Below are positions 56,913 through 64,000 of a DNA stretch of 64,000 nucleotides, in pieces. Positions within the stretch are counted from its first letter, which is position 1, and each line of letters begins with the position of its first letter. The position numbers were made by a program, and so were the translations under genes. Source of the stretch: Leptothrix cholodnii SP-6 (GTDB lineage: Bacteria; Pseudomonadota; Gammaproteobacteria; Burkholderiales; Burkholderiaceae_C); contig NC_010524.1 of NCBI RefSeq assembly GCF_000019785.1, positions 2,108,001-2,172,000 of the forward strand. Reading direction: 5' to 3'. Below the pieces are notes generated by a model. The model searched no databases. It worked only from the letters and a program-made list of their open reading frames with translations, and was not told where the DNA came from.

Positions 56913-57821
56913 ATGCAGGCACCCTGCAACCCGTCGATGCCAACGATGTACCACGCCAAGTTCAGCATTCCCGCACGCCTGCTGCGGTCGGCCATCGGCG
57001 CGTTCGGCCTGTGTGCCGCGTCGATGCTGGCCGGCTGCGAGAACCTGCCGTCGCTCCTGCCGCCACCCGCCGGCTCGGCCGAGGTGCTGCTGATGGGCGA
57101 GCAGCACGACCAGCCCGATCACCAGCGCCAGATCGCCGCCGAGGTGCAGCGCCTGATCGCGCAGGGTCGCCTGGCGGCGCTGGTGCTGGAGATGGTCGAC
57201 AGCGACCGCGACAGCACCGCGCTGTACCGCGCCAGCCCCGAGGAACAGGTGCGCGAGACACTCGGCTGGGACGACCGTGGCTGGCCCTGGGCGGCCTACG
57301 GCCCGGCCGTGATGATCGCCGTGCGGGCCGGCATTCCGGTGCTGGGTGGCAATCTTCCGCGCAAGCAGATGGCCGCGGTGATGGCCGACAGCCGCATCGA
57401 CACGCAGTTGACCGAGCCGGTGCGTGCGCTGATTTCGCAGGCGGTGCATGACGGCCACTGCGGCATGCTCAAGGCCGATCAGCTGCCGGCGATGGTGCGT
57501 GTCCAGATGACCCGCGACCAGCGCATGGCCGAGACGCTGCTGCGCGCCCGGCTCAAGGCCGGCGCCGGACAGGTGGTGATGCTGCACGCCGGCGAACAGC
57601 ACGTGGCGCGTGACCGCGGCGTGCCGCTGCACCTCGACCGGCTCGGCGTGCCGACGGGCCAGATGCGCGTGGTGGCGTTCGGCGACGGTGAACTGCCGGT
57701 CGACGAGCGCCGGCCGGCCGAGCGGGTCGACAGCATCGACCACTGCGCCGAATTCCGCGCGCAGATGGAGCGCAGGAAAGCCGCGCCGGCTGCGGCTCAG
57801 GCGGCCTCTCAGGCCGGCTGA
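56913..57821 (+). CDS. ChaN family lipoprotein
   Basis: A 302-residue (or 291-residue from a Met at 56946) ChaN/haem-binding uptake protein (EreA-like fold). The lipobox is SMLAGC. Core motifs: VLLMGEQHDQPDHQRQIAAEV, ALVLEMVDSDRD, GHCGMLKADQLPAMVRVQMTRDQRMAETL, VVMLHAGEQHVARDRGVP. ChaN-like proteins are found in iron-uptake or haem contexts. The start is uncertain: 56913, 56937 and 56946 are all ATG. The end overlaps the next convergent gene by 13 bases. Confidence 0.88.
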   Translation: MQAPCNPSMPTMYHAKFSIPARLLRSAIGAFGLCAASMLAGCENLPSLLPPPAGSAEVLLMGEQHDQPDHQRQIAAEVQRLIAQGRLAALVLEMVDSDRDSTALYRASPEEQVRETLGWDDRGWPWAAYGPAVMIAVRAGIPVLGGNLPRKQMAAVMADSRIDTQLTEPVRALISQAVHDGHCGMLKADQLPAMVRVQMTRDQRMAETLLRARLKAGAGQVVMLHAGEQHVARDRGVPLHLDRLGVPTGQMRVVAFGDGELPVDERRPAERVDSIDHCAEFRAQMERRKAAPAAAQAASQAG

Positions 57822-58330
57822 TCGGCGCCGAGCAGGTAGTCGATCTTGCCCAGATCGACGCCGTTGTGGCGCAGCAGCGCGTACGCCATCGTGACGTGAA
57901 AGAACACGTTGGGCAGCGCCCAGTGCCGGAGGTAGTCCTCGCCCTTCATCGTGCGGGTCTTGTCACGCCCGACCGGGAAGGTGATCTCCTTGTCCTCGGT
58001 GCCGTCCAGCACGTCGGCCGGCACGCTGTCGAGCCAGGCCAGCGTGCGGGCAATGCGCTCGCGCAGTTCGGCGAAGGTCGACTCGGTGTCGTCGAACTTC
58101 GGCGCGTCGAGCCCGCCGAGGCGGGCCACGCACAGCTTGGCCGCATCGCAGGCGATGCGGATCTGCGACGCGAACGGCAGCATGTCGGGCGCCAGGCGCA
58201 TCGACACCAGCACGTTGACGTCGAACTTGCGCTGCTGCGCGTACGCGGCCGCCTTGCCGAGGCAGTGGTCGAGATTGCGCAACGCGGTGCAGAACACCGG
58301 CAGGCTGGCACGGGACATCGTGATGCTCAT
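57809..58330 (-). CDS. DUF1993 family protein
   Basis: A 173-residue DUF1993 protein, a DinB-like helical fold. Typical blocks are LVSMRLAPDMLPFASQIRIACDAAKLCVARLGG, TFAELRERIARTLAWLDSV and LRHWALPNVFFHVTMAYALLRHNGVDLGKIDYLLG. Function unknown. It lies 27 bases downstream of alaS on the same strand. Confidence 0.92.
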   Translation of the reverse strand: MSITMSRASLPVFCTALRNLDHCLGKAAAYAQQRKFDVNVLVSMRLAPDMLPFASQIRIACDAAKLCVARLGGLDAPKFDDTESTFAELRERIARTLAWLDSVPADVLDGTEDKEITFPVGRDKTRTMKGEDYLRHWALPNVFFHVTMAYALLRHNGVDLGKIDYLLGADQPA

Positions 58331-58357
58331 GGCTCGTCCTTTCGTTTCAGTTCGCGA

Positions 58358-60985
58358 TCAGACCCGCTCGCCGACCCAGCCCGGCACGCTGGCCAGCGCA
58401 GCAGCCAGCTTGCTCGGGTCGGTGCCGCCGGCCATCGCCATGTCCGGCTTGCCGCCGCCCTTGCCACCCACCTGCTGGGCGACGAAGTTGACCAGCTCGC
58501 CGGCCTTGACCTTGGCCGTCGAATCGGCCGTCACGCCCGCAGCCAACTGAACCTTGCCGCCGTCGACCGCCGCCAGCACGATGGCCGCGGTCTTGAGCTT
58601 GTTCTTGAGCTGGTCCATCGTCGTGCGCAAGGTGGCCGCATCGGCGCCTTCGAGCACGACCGCCAGCACCTTCAAGCCGTTGATGTCGACCGTTTGCGCC
58701 AGCAGGCTGTCGCCCTGCGATGACGCCAGCTTGCCCTTGAGCGCAGCCAGCTCCTTCTCGAGCGCACGCACCTGATCCTGCAGGCCGCTGATGCGCGCCG
58801 GCACCTCCGGCACCGCCGACTTCAGCGCGCTGGCCACGCCGTTGACGGTCGACTCCAGACTCTGCAGATAGGCGAGCGCGTTGTCGCCTGTGATCGCCTC
58901 GATGCGGCGGATGCCGGCGGCCACGCCGCTCTCGGCCACCACCTTGAACAGGCCGATGTCGCCGGTGGCCTTGACGTGTGTGCCGCCACACAGTTCCTTG
59001 CTCGAACCGATGCTCAGCACGCGCACGGTCTCACCGTACTTCTCGCCGAACAGCATCATCGCGCCGCTCTTCTGCGCGTCGTCGAGCGCCATCACCTGCG
59101 CCGAGGCCGCGGCGTTGGCCAGGATCTCGGCGTTGACGATCGCCTCGACCTGGCGGATCTGCGCGTCGCTCACCGGCGCGTTGTGGGCGAAGTCGAAGCG
59201 GGTGCGCTCGGCGTTGACGAGCGAACCCTTCTGCTGCACATGCGCGCCCAGCACCTCGCGCAGCGCCTTGTGCATCAGGTGGGTGGCGCTGTGGTTGCGC
59301 ACGGTCTTGGCCCGCAGTTCGGCGTCGACCTTGGCGACGAAGCTGTCGCCGACCTTGACGCTGCCTTCGACGATGCGGCCGTGGTGGCCGAACACGTCGG
59401 CCTGGATCTTGAACGTGTCGGCCACCACCACGCGGGTGCTGCCGTTGCGCAGCTCGCCGCTGTCGCCGGCCTGGCCGCCGCTCTCGGCGTAGAACGGGGT
59501 GTGGTCGAGCACGATGGCCGCGTCGTCACCGGCTTGCGCCGCATCGACCGGGGTGCCGTCGACGTAGATCGCGACCACCTTCGAGGTCTCGCAGACGAGG
59601 TGCTCGTAACCGTGGAACGCGGTCGGCGCGCCGCTGTAGGCGAGGCCGGCGGCCATCTTGAACTTGCCGGCGGCGCGCGCCTGCGAACGCTGGTGCTCCA
59701 TGGCGGCGTCGAAGCCGGCCTGGTCGACCGTCACGCCACGTTCGCGGCAGACGTCGGCGGTCAGGTCGACCGGGAAGCCGTAGGTGTCGTGCAGCTTGAA
59801 GGCGGTCTCGCCGTCGACCTGCTTCGTGCCACCGGCCAGCGCGTGCTCGAGGATCTCCATGCCGTGCTGGATGGTCTGGAAGAAGCGCTCTTCTTCCTGC
59901 TTCAGCACCTCGGTGACACGCGCCTGGGCTGCACGCAGCTCCGGATAGGCCTCGCCCATCTGCGCCACCAGCTCGGCCACGATCTTGTGGAAGAACGGCG
60001 TGCGCGCACCCAGCTTGTAGCCGTGGCGGATGGCGCGGCGGGCGATGCGGCGCAGCACGTAGCCGCGGCCTTCGTTGCCGGGGATCACGCCGTCGACGAT
60101 GGTGAACGAGCAGGCGCGGATGTGGTCGGCGATGACCTTCAGGCTCGGGGATTCGGGGTCGACGTCCTTGCCGCCGGCGCTCTCGACGGCCGCCTTGGCC
60201 GCGGCCAGCAGCGCGACGAACAGGTCGATCTCGTAGTTGCTGTGCACATGCTGCAGCACCGCGGTGATGCGCTCCAGGCCCATGCCGGTGTCCACGCTCG
60301 GCTTGGGCAGCTTGTGCATCACACCGTCTTCGGTGCGGTTGAACTGCATGAAGACGTTGTTCCAGATCTCGATGTAGCGGTCGCCGTCTTCATCGGGGCT
60401 GCCCGGCGGGCCGCCGGGGATGCCTTCGCCGTGGTCGAAGAAGATCTCGGTGCACGGACCGCAGGGGCCGGTGTCGCCCATCATCCAGAAGTTGTCGGAC
60501 ATGTAGCGCGCGCCCTTGTTGTCGCCGATGCGCACGATGCGCTCGGCGGGCACGCCCACCACCTTGTTCCAGATCTCGTAGGCCTCGTCGTCCTCGGAGT
60601 AGACGGTGACCCAGAGCTTGTCCTTCGGCAGCTTGAAGTGTTCGGTCAGCAGCTCCCAGGCGTAGCTGATGGCGTCGTGCTTGAAGTAGTCGCCGAAGCT
60701 GAAGTTGCCCAGCATCTCGAAGAACGTGTGGTGGCGCGCGGTGTAGCCGACGTTGTCGAGGTCGTTGTGCTTGCCGCCGGCGCGGATGCACTTCTGGCTG
60801 GTGGTGGCGCGACTGTAGGGGCGCTTGTCGAAGCCCAGGAAGACGTCCTTGAACTGGTTCATGCCGGCGTTGGTGAACAGCAGCGTCGGGTCGTCGCCGG
60901 GCACCACGGGGCTGGAGCCCACGATCTGGTGGCCCTTGGACTCGAAGAACTTCAGGAAGGTGGAACGGATTTCGGAGGCTTTCAT
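58358..60985 (-). CDS. alaS: Alanine--tRNA ligase
   Basis: An 875-residue class II synthetase (usual length). Motifs: [57 protein letters not shown], the editing-domain residues in [16 protein letters not shown] and [15 protein letters not shown] (the zinc-like HxxxH...CxxxH set), and the C-terminal oligomerisation/C-Ala domain ([15 protein letters not shown]). The start at 60985 is the family start. It is divergent from gabT, with a 94-base spacer. Confidence 0.98.
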   Translation of the reverse strand: MKASEIRSTFLKFFESKGHQIVGSSPVVPGDDPTLLFTNAGMNQFKDVFLGFDKRPYSRATTSQKCIRAGGKHNDLDNVGYTARHHTFFEMLGNFSFGDYFKHDAISYAWELLTEHFKLPKDKLWVTVYSEDDEAYEIWNKVVGVPAERIVRIGDNKGARYMSDNFWMMGDTGPCGPCTEIFFDHGEGIPGGPPGSPDEDGDRYIEIWNNVFMQFNRTEDGVMHKLPKPSVDTGMGLERITAVLQHVHSNYEIDLFVALLAAAKAAVESAGGKDVDPESPSLKVIADHIRACSFTIVDGVIPGNEGRGYVLRRIARRAIRHGYKLGARTPFFHKIVAELVAQMGEAYPELRAAQARVTEVLKQEEERFFQTIQHGMEILEHALAGGTKQVDGETAFKLHDTYGFPVDLTADVCRERGVTVDQAGFDAAMEHQRSQARAAGKFKMAAGLAYSGAPTAFHGYEHLVCETSKVVAIYVDGTPVDAAQAGDDAAIVLDHTPFYAESGGQAGDSGELRNGSTRVVVADTFKIQADVFGHHGRIVEGSVKVGDSFVAKVDAELRAKTVRNHSATHLMHKALREVLGAHVQQKGSLVNAERTRFDFAHNAPVSDAQIRQVEAIVNAEILANAAASAQVMALDDAQKSGAMMLFGEKYGETVRVLSIGSSKELCGGTHVKATGDIGLFKVVAESGVAAGIRRIEAITGDNALAYLQSLESTVNGVASALKSAVPEVPARISGLQDQVRALEKELAALKGKLASSQGDSLLAQTVDINGLKVLAVVLEGADAATLRTTMDQLKNKLKTAAIVLAAVDGGKVQLAAGVTADSTAKVKAGELVNFVAQQVGGKGGGKPDMAMAGGTDPSKLAAALASVPGWVGERV

Positions 60986-61079
60986 GCGGTCTCTCGGTAG
61001 ATCGGGCGATTTTAAGTGGGCAATGCGCGTCCTATAGTGGCGGGCAGACATTCGATCGTCCGATCCGGAGAGCCTCGCC

Positions 61080-62384
61080 ATGCAACGTGAACCCCATGCC
61101 ACCAACGCCGCGCTGATGGCGCGCCGCCGTGCCGCCCTGCCCGCCGGCCTCGGCCAGACCTACGAGGTGTTCGTCGACCACGCCGAAAATGCCGAGGTCT
61201 GGGACGTCGAAGGCCGGCGCCTGATCGACTTCGCCGGTGGCATCGCGGTGCTCAACACCGGCCACCGTCACCCGAAGGTGATCGCCGCGGTCAAGGCGCA
61301 GCTGGACCGCCAGCACCACACCTGCTTCCAGGTGCTGGCCTACGAGTCGTACGTGGAACTGGCCGAACGCCTGATCGCCAGGACGCCGGGCGATTTCGCC
61401 AAGAAGGCGTTTTTCCTGAGCAGCGGCGCCGAGGCGGTCGAAAACGCCATCAAGATCGCGCGCGCTGCCACCCGCCGCGGCGCGGTCATCGCCTTCGGCG
61501 GCGGCTTCCACGGCCGCACGATGATGGGCATGGCGCTGACCGGCAAGGTGGCGCCGTACAAGACCGGCTTCGGGCCGTTTCCGGCCGAGATCTACCACGC
61601 CAAGTTCCCGAACCCGTTGCATGGCGTGAGCACGGCCGATGCGCTGGCGTCGGTGGAGGCGATCTTCAAGTACGACGTCGAGGCCGCACGGGTGGCGGCC
61701 ATCATCCTGGAGCCGGTGCAGGGCGAAGGCGGCTTCTACGTCGCGCCGATCGACTTCGTGCGCGGCCTGCGTGCGATCTGCGACCAGCACGGCACCGTGC
61801 TGATCGTCGACGAGGTCCAGACCGGCGCCGGCCGCACCGGCACCTGGCTGGCCTGCGAGCAGTGGGTGGCCGCGGGCGTGGGCGCGCCCGACATCGTGAC
61901 GATGGCCAAGTCGATGGCCGGCGGTTTCCCGATCTCGGCCGTGATCGGCCGCGCCGAGCTGATGGACGCGCCCGGCCCCGGCGGCCTGGGCGGCACCTAT
62001 GCCGGCAGCCCTTTGGGTTGCGCCGCGGCGCTGGCAGTGCTGGAGGTGTTCGAGGAAGAAAACCTGCTGGAGCGCAGCCGCGACGTGGGCAAACGCCTGA
62101 CCGCCGGCCTTCAGGCCATCGCCGCACGCCACAAGAGCATCCAGGACGTGCGCGGGCCGGGCGCGATGGTGGCGATCGAGCTGTTCAAGGATGGCGACCT
62201 TCACCAGCCGGATGCCGACCTGACCAAACGCATCTGCACCGAGGCGATCCGGCGTGGCCTGGTGCTGCTGAGCTGCGGCGTCCACGCCAACGTGATCCGC
62301 ATCCTGGTGCCGCTGACGGCCAGCGATGCGGTGATCGACGAAGGCCTGGCGATCCTCGCCGCGAGCTTCGACGCGGTGGCCTGA
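61080..62384 (+). CDS. gabT: 4-aminobutyrate--2-oxoglutarate transaminase
   Basis: A 434-residue class III PLP aminotransferase that converts GABA and 2-oxoglutarate to succinate semialdehyde and glutamate. Visible: [37 protein letters not shown], the [25 protein letters not shown]-phosphate loop, [29 protein letters not shown] (Asp for the PLP nitrogen), and the catalytic Lys in [13 protein letters not shown]. gabD follows after 55 bases, completing the GABA shunt. Confidence 0.95.
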   Translation: MQREPHATNAALMARRRAALPAGLGQTYEVFVDHAENAEVWDVEGRRLIDFAGGIAVLNTGHRHPKVIAAVKAQLDRQHHTCFQVLAYESYVELAERLIARTPGDFAKKAFFLSSGAEAVENAIKIARAATRRGAVIAFGGGFHGRTMMGMALTGKVAPYKTGFGPFPAEIYHAKFPNPLHGVSTADALASVEAIFKYDVEAARVAAIILEPVQGEGGFYVAPIDFVRGLRAICDQHGTVLIVDEVQTGAGRTGTWLACEQWVAAGVGAPDIVTMAKSMAGGFPISAVIGRAELMDAPGPGGLGGTYAGSPLGCAAALAVLEVFEEENLLERSRDVGKRLTAGLQAIAARHKSIQDVRGPGAMVAIELFKDGDLHQPDADLTKRICTEAIRRGLVLLSCGVHANVIRILVPLTASDAVIDEGLAILAASFDAVA

Positions 62385-62439
62385 AGCCGCCGCCATTGCC
62401 ACTGACCGGCGAACCTGCCCCACCCCGATCGGAAACCGC

Positions 62440-63930
62440 ATGGACATGACCACCAACCCGCTGGCACTGCTGAACGACCCCGGCCTGCTCAAGACCGACG
62501 CGCTGATCGACGGCGAGTGGATCGCCGGCACCAGCCGCTTCGACGTCGCCGACCCCGCCACCGGCGCCAGGCTGGCGGACGTGGCGCTGCTGGGCGCGAG
62601 CGAAACCGCAGCCGCGATCGCCGCCGCCAACGCCGCCTGGCCGGCCTGGCGCGCCAAGACCGCCAAGGAGCGCGCCGGCATCCTGATGAAGTGGTACCAG
62701 CTGCTGATCCAGCACGCCGACGACCTGGCCCGCATCATGACCGCCGAGCAGGGCAAGCCGCTGGCCGAGGCGCGCGGCGAGGTGGTCTACGGCGCCAGCT
62801 TCATCGAGTGGTTTGCCGAAGAAGCCAAGCGCGTTTACGGCGAGACGATTCCGAGCACCGACGCCAACAAGCGCTTCATCGTGCTCAAGCAGCCGATCGG
62901 CGTCTGCGCGGCGATCACGCCGTGGAATTTCCCGATCGCGATGATCACGCGCAAGGTCGCGCCGGCGCTGGCCGCGGGCTGCCCGGTGATCATCAAGCCG
63001 GCCGAGCAGACGCCGCTGTCGGCGCTGGCCTGCGCCGAGCTGGCCCAGCGCGCCGGCATGCCGCCGGGCGTGCTCAACATCCTGACCGGTGATGCCGAGA
63101 GCTCGATCGAGATTGGCGGCGTGCTGTGTGCCTCCGACGTGGTGCGCCACCTGAGCTTCACCGGCTCGACCGAAGTGGGCCGCATCCTGATGCGCCAGTG
63201 CGCGCCGACGATCAAGAAGCTTAGCCTCGAACTCGGCGGCAACGCACCCTTCATCGTCTTCGACGACGCCGACATCGACAGCGCGGTCGAGGGCGCGATG
63301 GTCAGCAAGTACCGCAACGCCGGCCAGACCTGCGTCTGCGCCAACCGGCTGTACGTGCAGGACAGCGTCTACGACGCGTTCGTCGAGAAGCTCGCCGCCA
63401 AGGCCGCGGCGATCAAGGTCGGCAACGGTTTCGAGGCCGGTGTCAACCAGGGGCCGATGATCGACGCCCAGGCGCTGGCCAAGGTCGAATCCCACGTGGC
63501 CGATGCCGTCGCCAAGGGTGCCCGGGTGGTGGTGGGTGGCAGCCGAGGTGCTGGCGCGCTGGGCCAGCGTTTCTACACGCCGACGGTGCTGTCGGACGTG
63601 ACCGCCGAGATGCTCTGCGCGCGCGAGGAAACCTTCGGCCCGGTGGCGCCGGTGATGCGTTTCAAGACCGAGGCCGAGGCGATCGCGCTGGCCAATGCCA
63701 CCGAGTTCGGTCTGGCGGCTTATTTCTACAGCCGCGACATCGGCCGCATCTTCCGCGTCGGCGAGGCGATCGAGGCCGGCATGGTGGGCGTCAACACCGG
63801 GCTGATCTCGGTGGCCGAAGTGCCGTTCGGCGGCGTCAAGCAGTCGGGGCTCGGCCGCGAGGGCTCGCGGCACGGCATCGAGGATTACGTCGAGATGAAG
63901 TACCTGTGCCTGGGCGACATCCTGCGCTGA
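62440..63930 (+). CDS. gabD: NAD(P)-dependent succinate-semialdehyde dehydrogenase
   Basis: A 496-residue aldehyde dehydrogenase. Features: CAAITPWNFPIAMITRKVAPALAAGCPVIIKPAEQTPLS (cofactor site), FTGSTEVGRILM, the catalytic Glu in LSLELGGNAPFIVF, the catalytic Cys in GQTCVCANR, and EETFGPVAPVMRF near the end. It oxidises the gabT product to succinate. The gabT-gabD order supports the substrate. Confidence 0.95.
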   Translation: MDMTTNPLALLNDPGLLKTDALIDGEWIAGTSRFDVADPATGARLADVALLGASETAAAIAAANAAWPAWRAKTAKERAGILMKWYQLLIQHADDLARIMTAEQGKPLAEARGEVVYGASFIEWFAEEAKRVYGETIPSTDANKRFIVLKQPIGVCAAITPWNFPIAMITRKVAPALAAGCPVIIKPAEQTPLSALACAELAQRAGMPPGVLNILTGDAESSIEIGGVLCASDVVRHLSFTGSTEVGRILMRQCAPTIKKLSLELGGNAPFIVFDDADIDSAVEGAMVSKYRNAGQTCVCANRLYVQDSVYDAFVEKLAAKAAAIKVGNGFEAGVNQGPMIDAQALAKVESHVADAVAKGARVVVGGSRGAGALGQRFYTPTVLSDVTAEMLCAREETFGPVAPVMRFKTEAEAIALANATEFGLAAYFYSRDIGRIFRVGEAIEAGMVGVNTGLISVAEVPFGGVKQSGLGREGSRHGIEDYVEMKYLCLGDILR

Positions 63931-63960
63931 AGGCCGTGGCGACGACCGGGCGCCCGCGCC

Positions 63961-64000
63961 TCAGTCGTCGTTGGCTGCGCCGCCCGTGCCGCCCATCATG
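63961..64000 (-). CDS. C-terminal end of an unidentified protein (runs off the window)
   Basis: The last 12 complete codons of a leftward gene, ending MMGGTGGAANDD and a TGA at 63963-63961. It is too short for a family call. It converges with gabD, 30 bases away. Confidence 0.5.
   Translation of the reverse strand, partial: MMGGTGGAANDD

Noticed and set aside
58976..61000. Plus-strand open frame of 674 codons opposite alaS
   Set aside because: A mirror frame of a highly biased gene; the same holds for frames at 2137-3594, 32312-33898, 46333-48585 and 62185-63873.

Overview
The window is a high-GC chromosomal segment from a betaproteobacterium, almost certainly of the order Burkholderiales. 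The clues are the purD-hemF-nadD-rsfS-rlmH-maf-rng gene order, a dnaX-ybaB-recR operon, an aat-bpt pair, a Gram-negative trimeric porin ending in Phe, and a phasin, which implies polyhydroxyalkanoate storage. A Leptothrix/Sphaerotilus/Rubrivivax-like genus is a guess from overall flavour and not proven by the sequence. No rRNA, tRNA or CRISPR array was recognised.

Layout. 1-14.7 kb is core genome: partial tolB, an AhpD-like protein, then a long leftward run (yebC, purD, hemF, nadD, rsfS, rlmH, maf, rng), followed rightward by a HerA/YjgR-type ATPase, a DUF1499 protein and glnS, and then a fibronectin-III protein and a PhnB-like protein. 14.7-25.4 kb is an accessory defence region in two parts. 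The first part (15.3-22.05 kb, visibly poorer in GC) holds a two-gene Gabija-like pair (OLD nuclease plus short UvrD-like helicase), an IS3-family element and a large TPR-CHAT caspase-like protease. Imperfect inverted repeats lie on both sides of it. The second part (23.2-25.4 kb) is the wreck of a type I restriction-modification operon: an hsdM start fused to an hsdS end, an intact AAA ATPase plus TOPRIM-like DUF4276 pair, and a broken hsdR start.

25.7-42.3 kb is core again: an RND efflux pair, rnhA, a methyltransferase facing gloB, mltD, recR-ybaB-dnaX, purM, aat-bpt, a cupin, an SDR and a porin. 42.7-52.8 kb is metabolic: a 3-oxoacid CoA-transferase pair facing a PAS-LuxR regulator with three TACGTA boxes between them, a dihaem cytochrome facing an isoquinoline-oxidoreductase-like molybdenum hydroxylase, a hydroxyacid dehydrogenase, an NhaD/ArsB-type transporter, a histone-deacetylase-like protein and a phasin. 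53-57.8 kb is a copper/cytochrome-oxidase-assembly cluster (two PCuAC chaperones around a SCO protein, two short CxxC DUF2946-like proteins, a Crp/Fnr regulator, a ChaN lipoprotein). The window closes with alaS and the gabT-gabD GABA degradation pair.

The most promising material for something new is the 15-25 kb region: the TPR-CHAT protease whose upstream context was rearranged by an IS element, and the AAA/DUF4276 pair that stayed intact while the restriction-modification genes around it were deleted.
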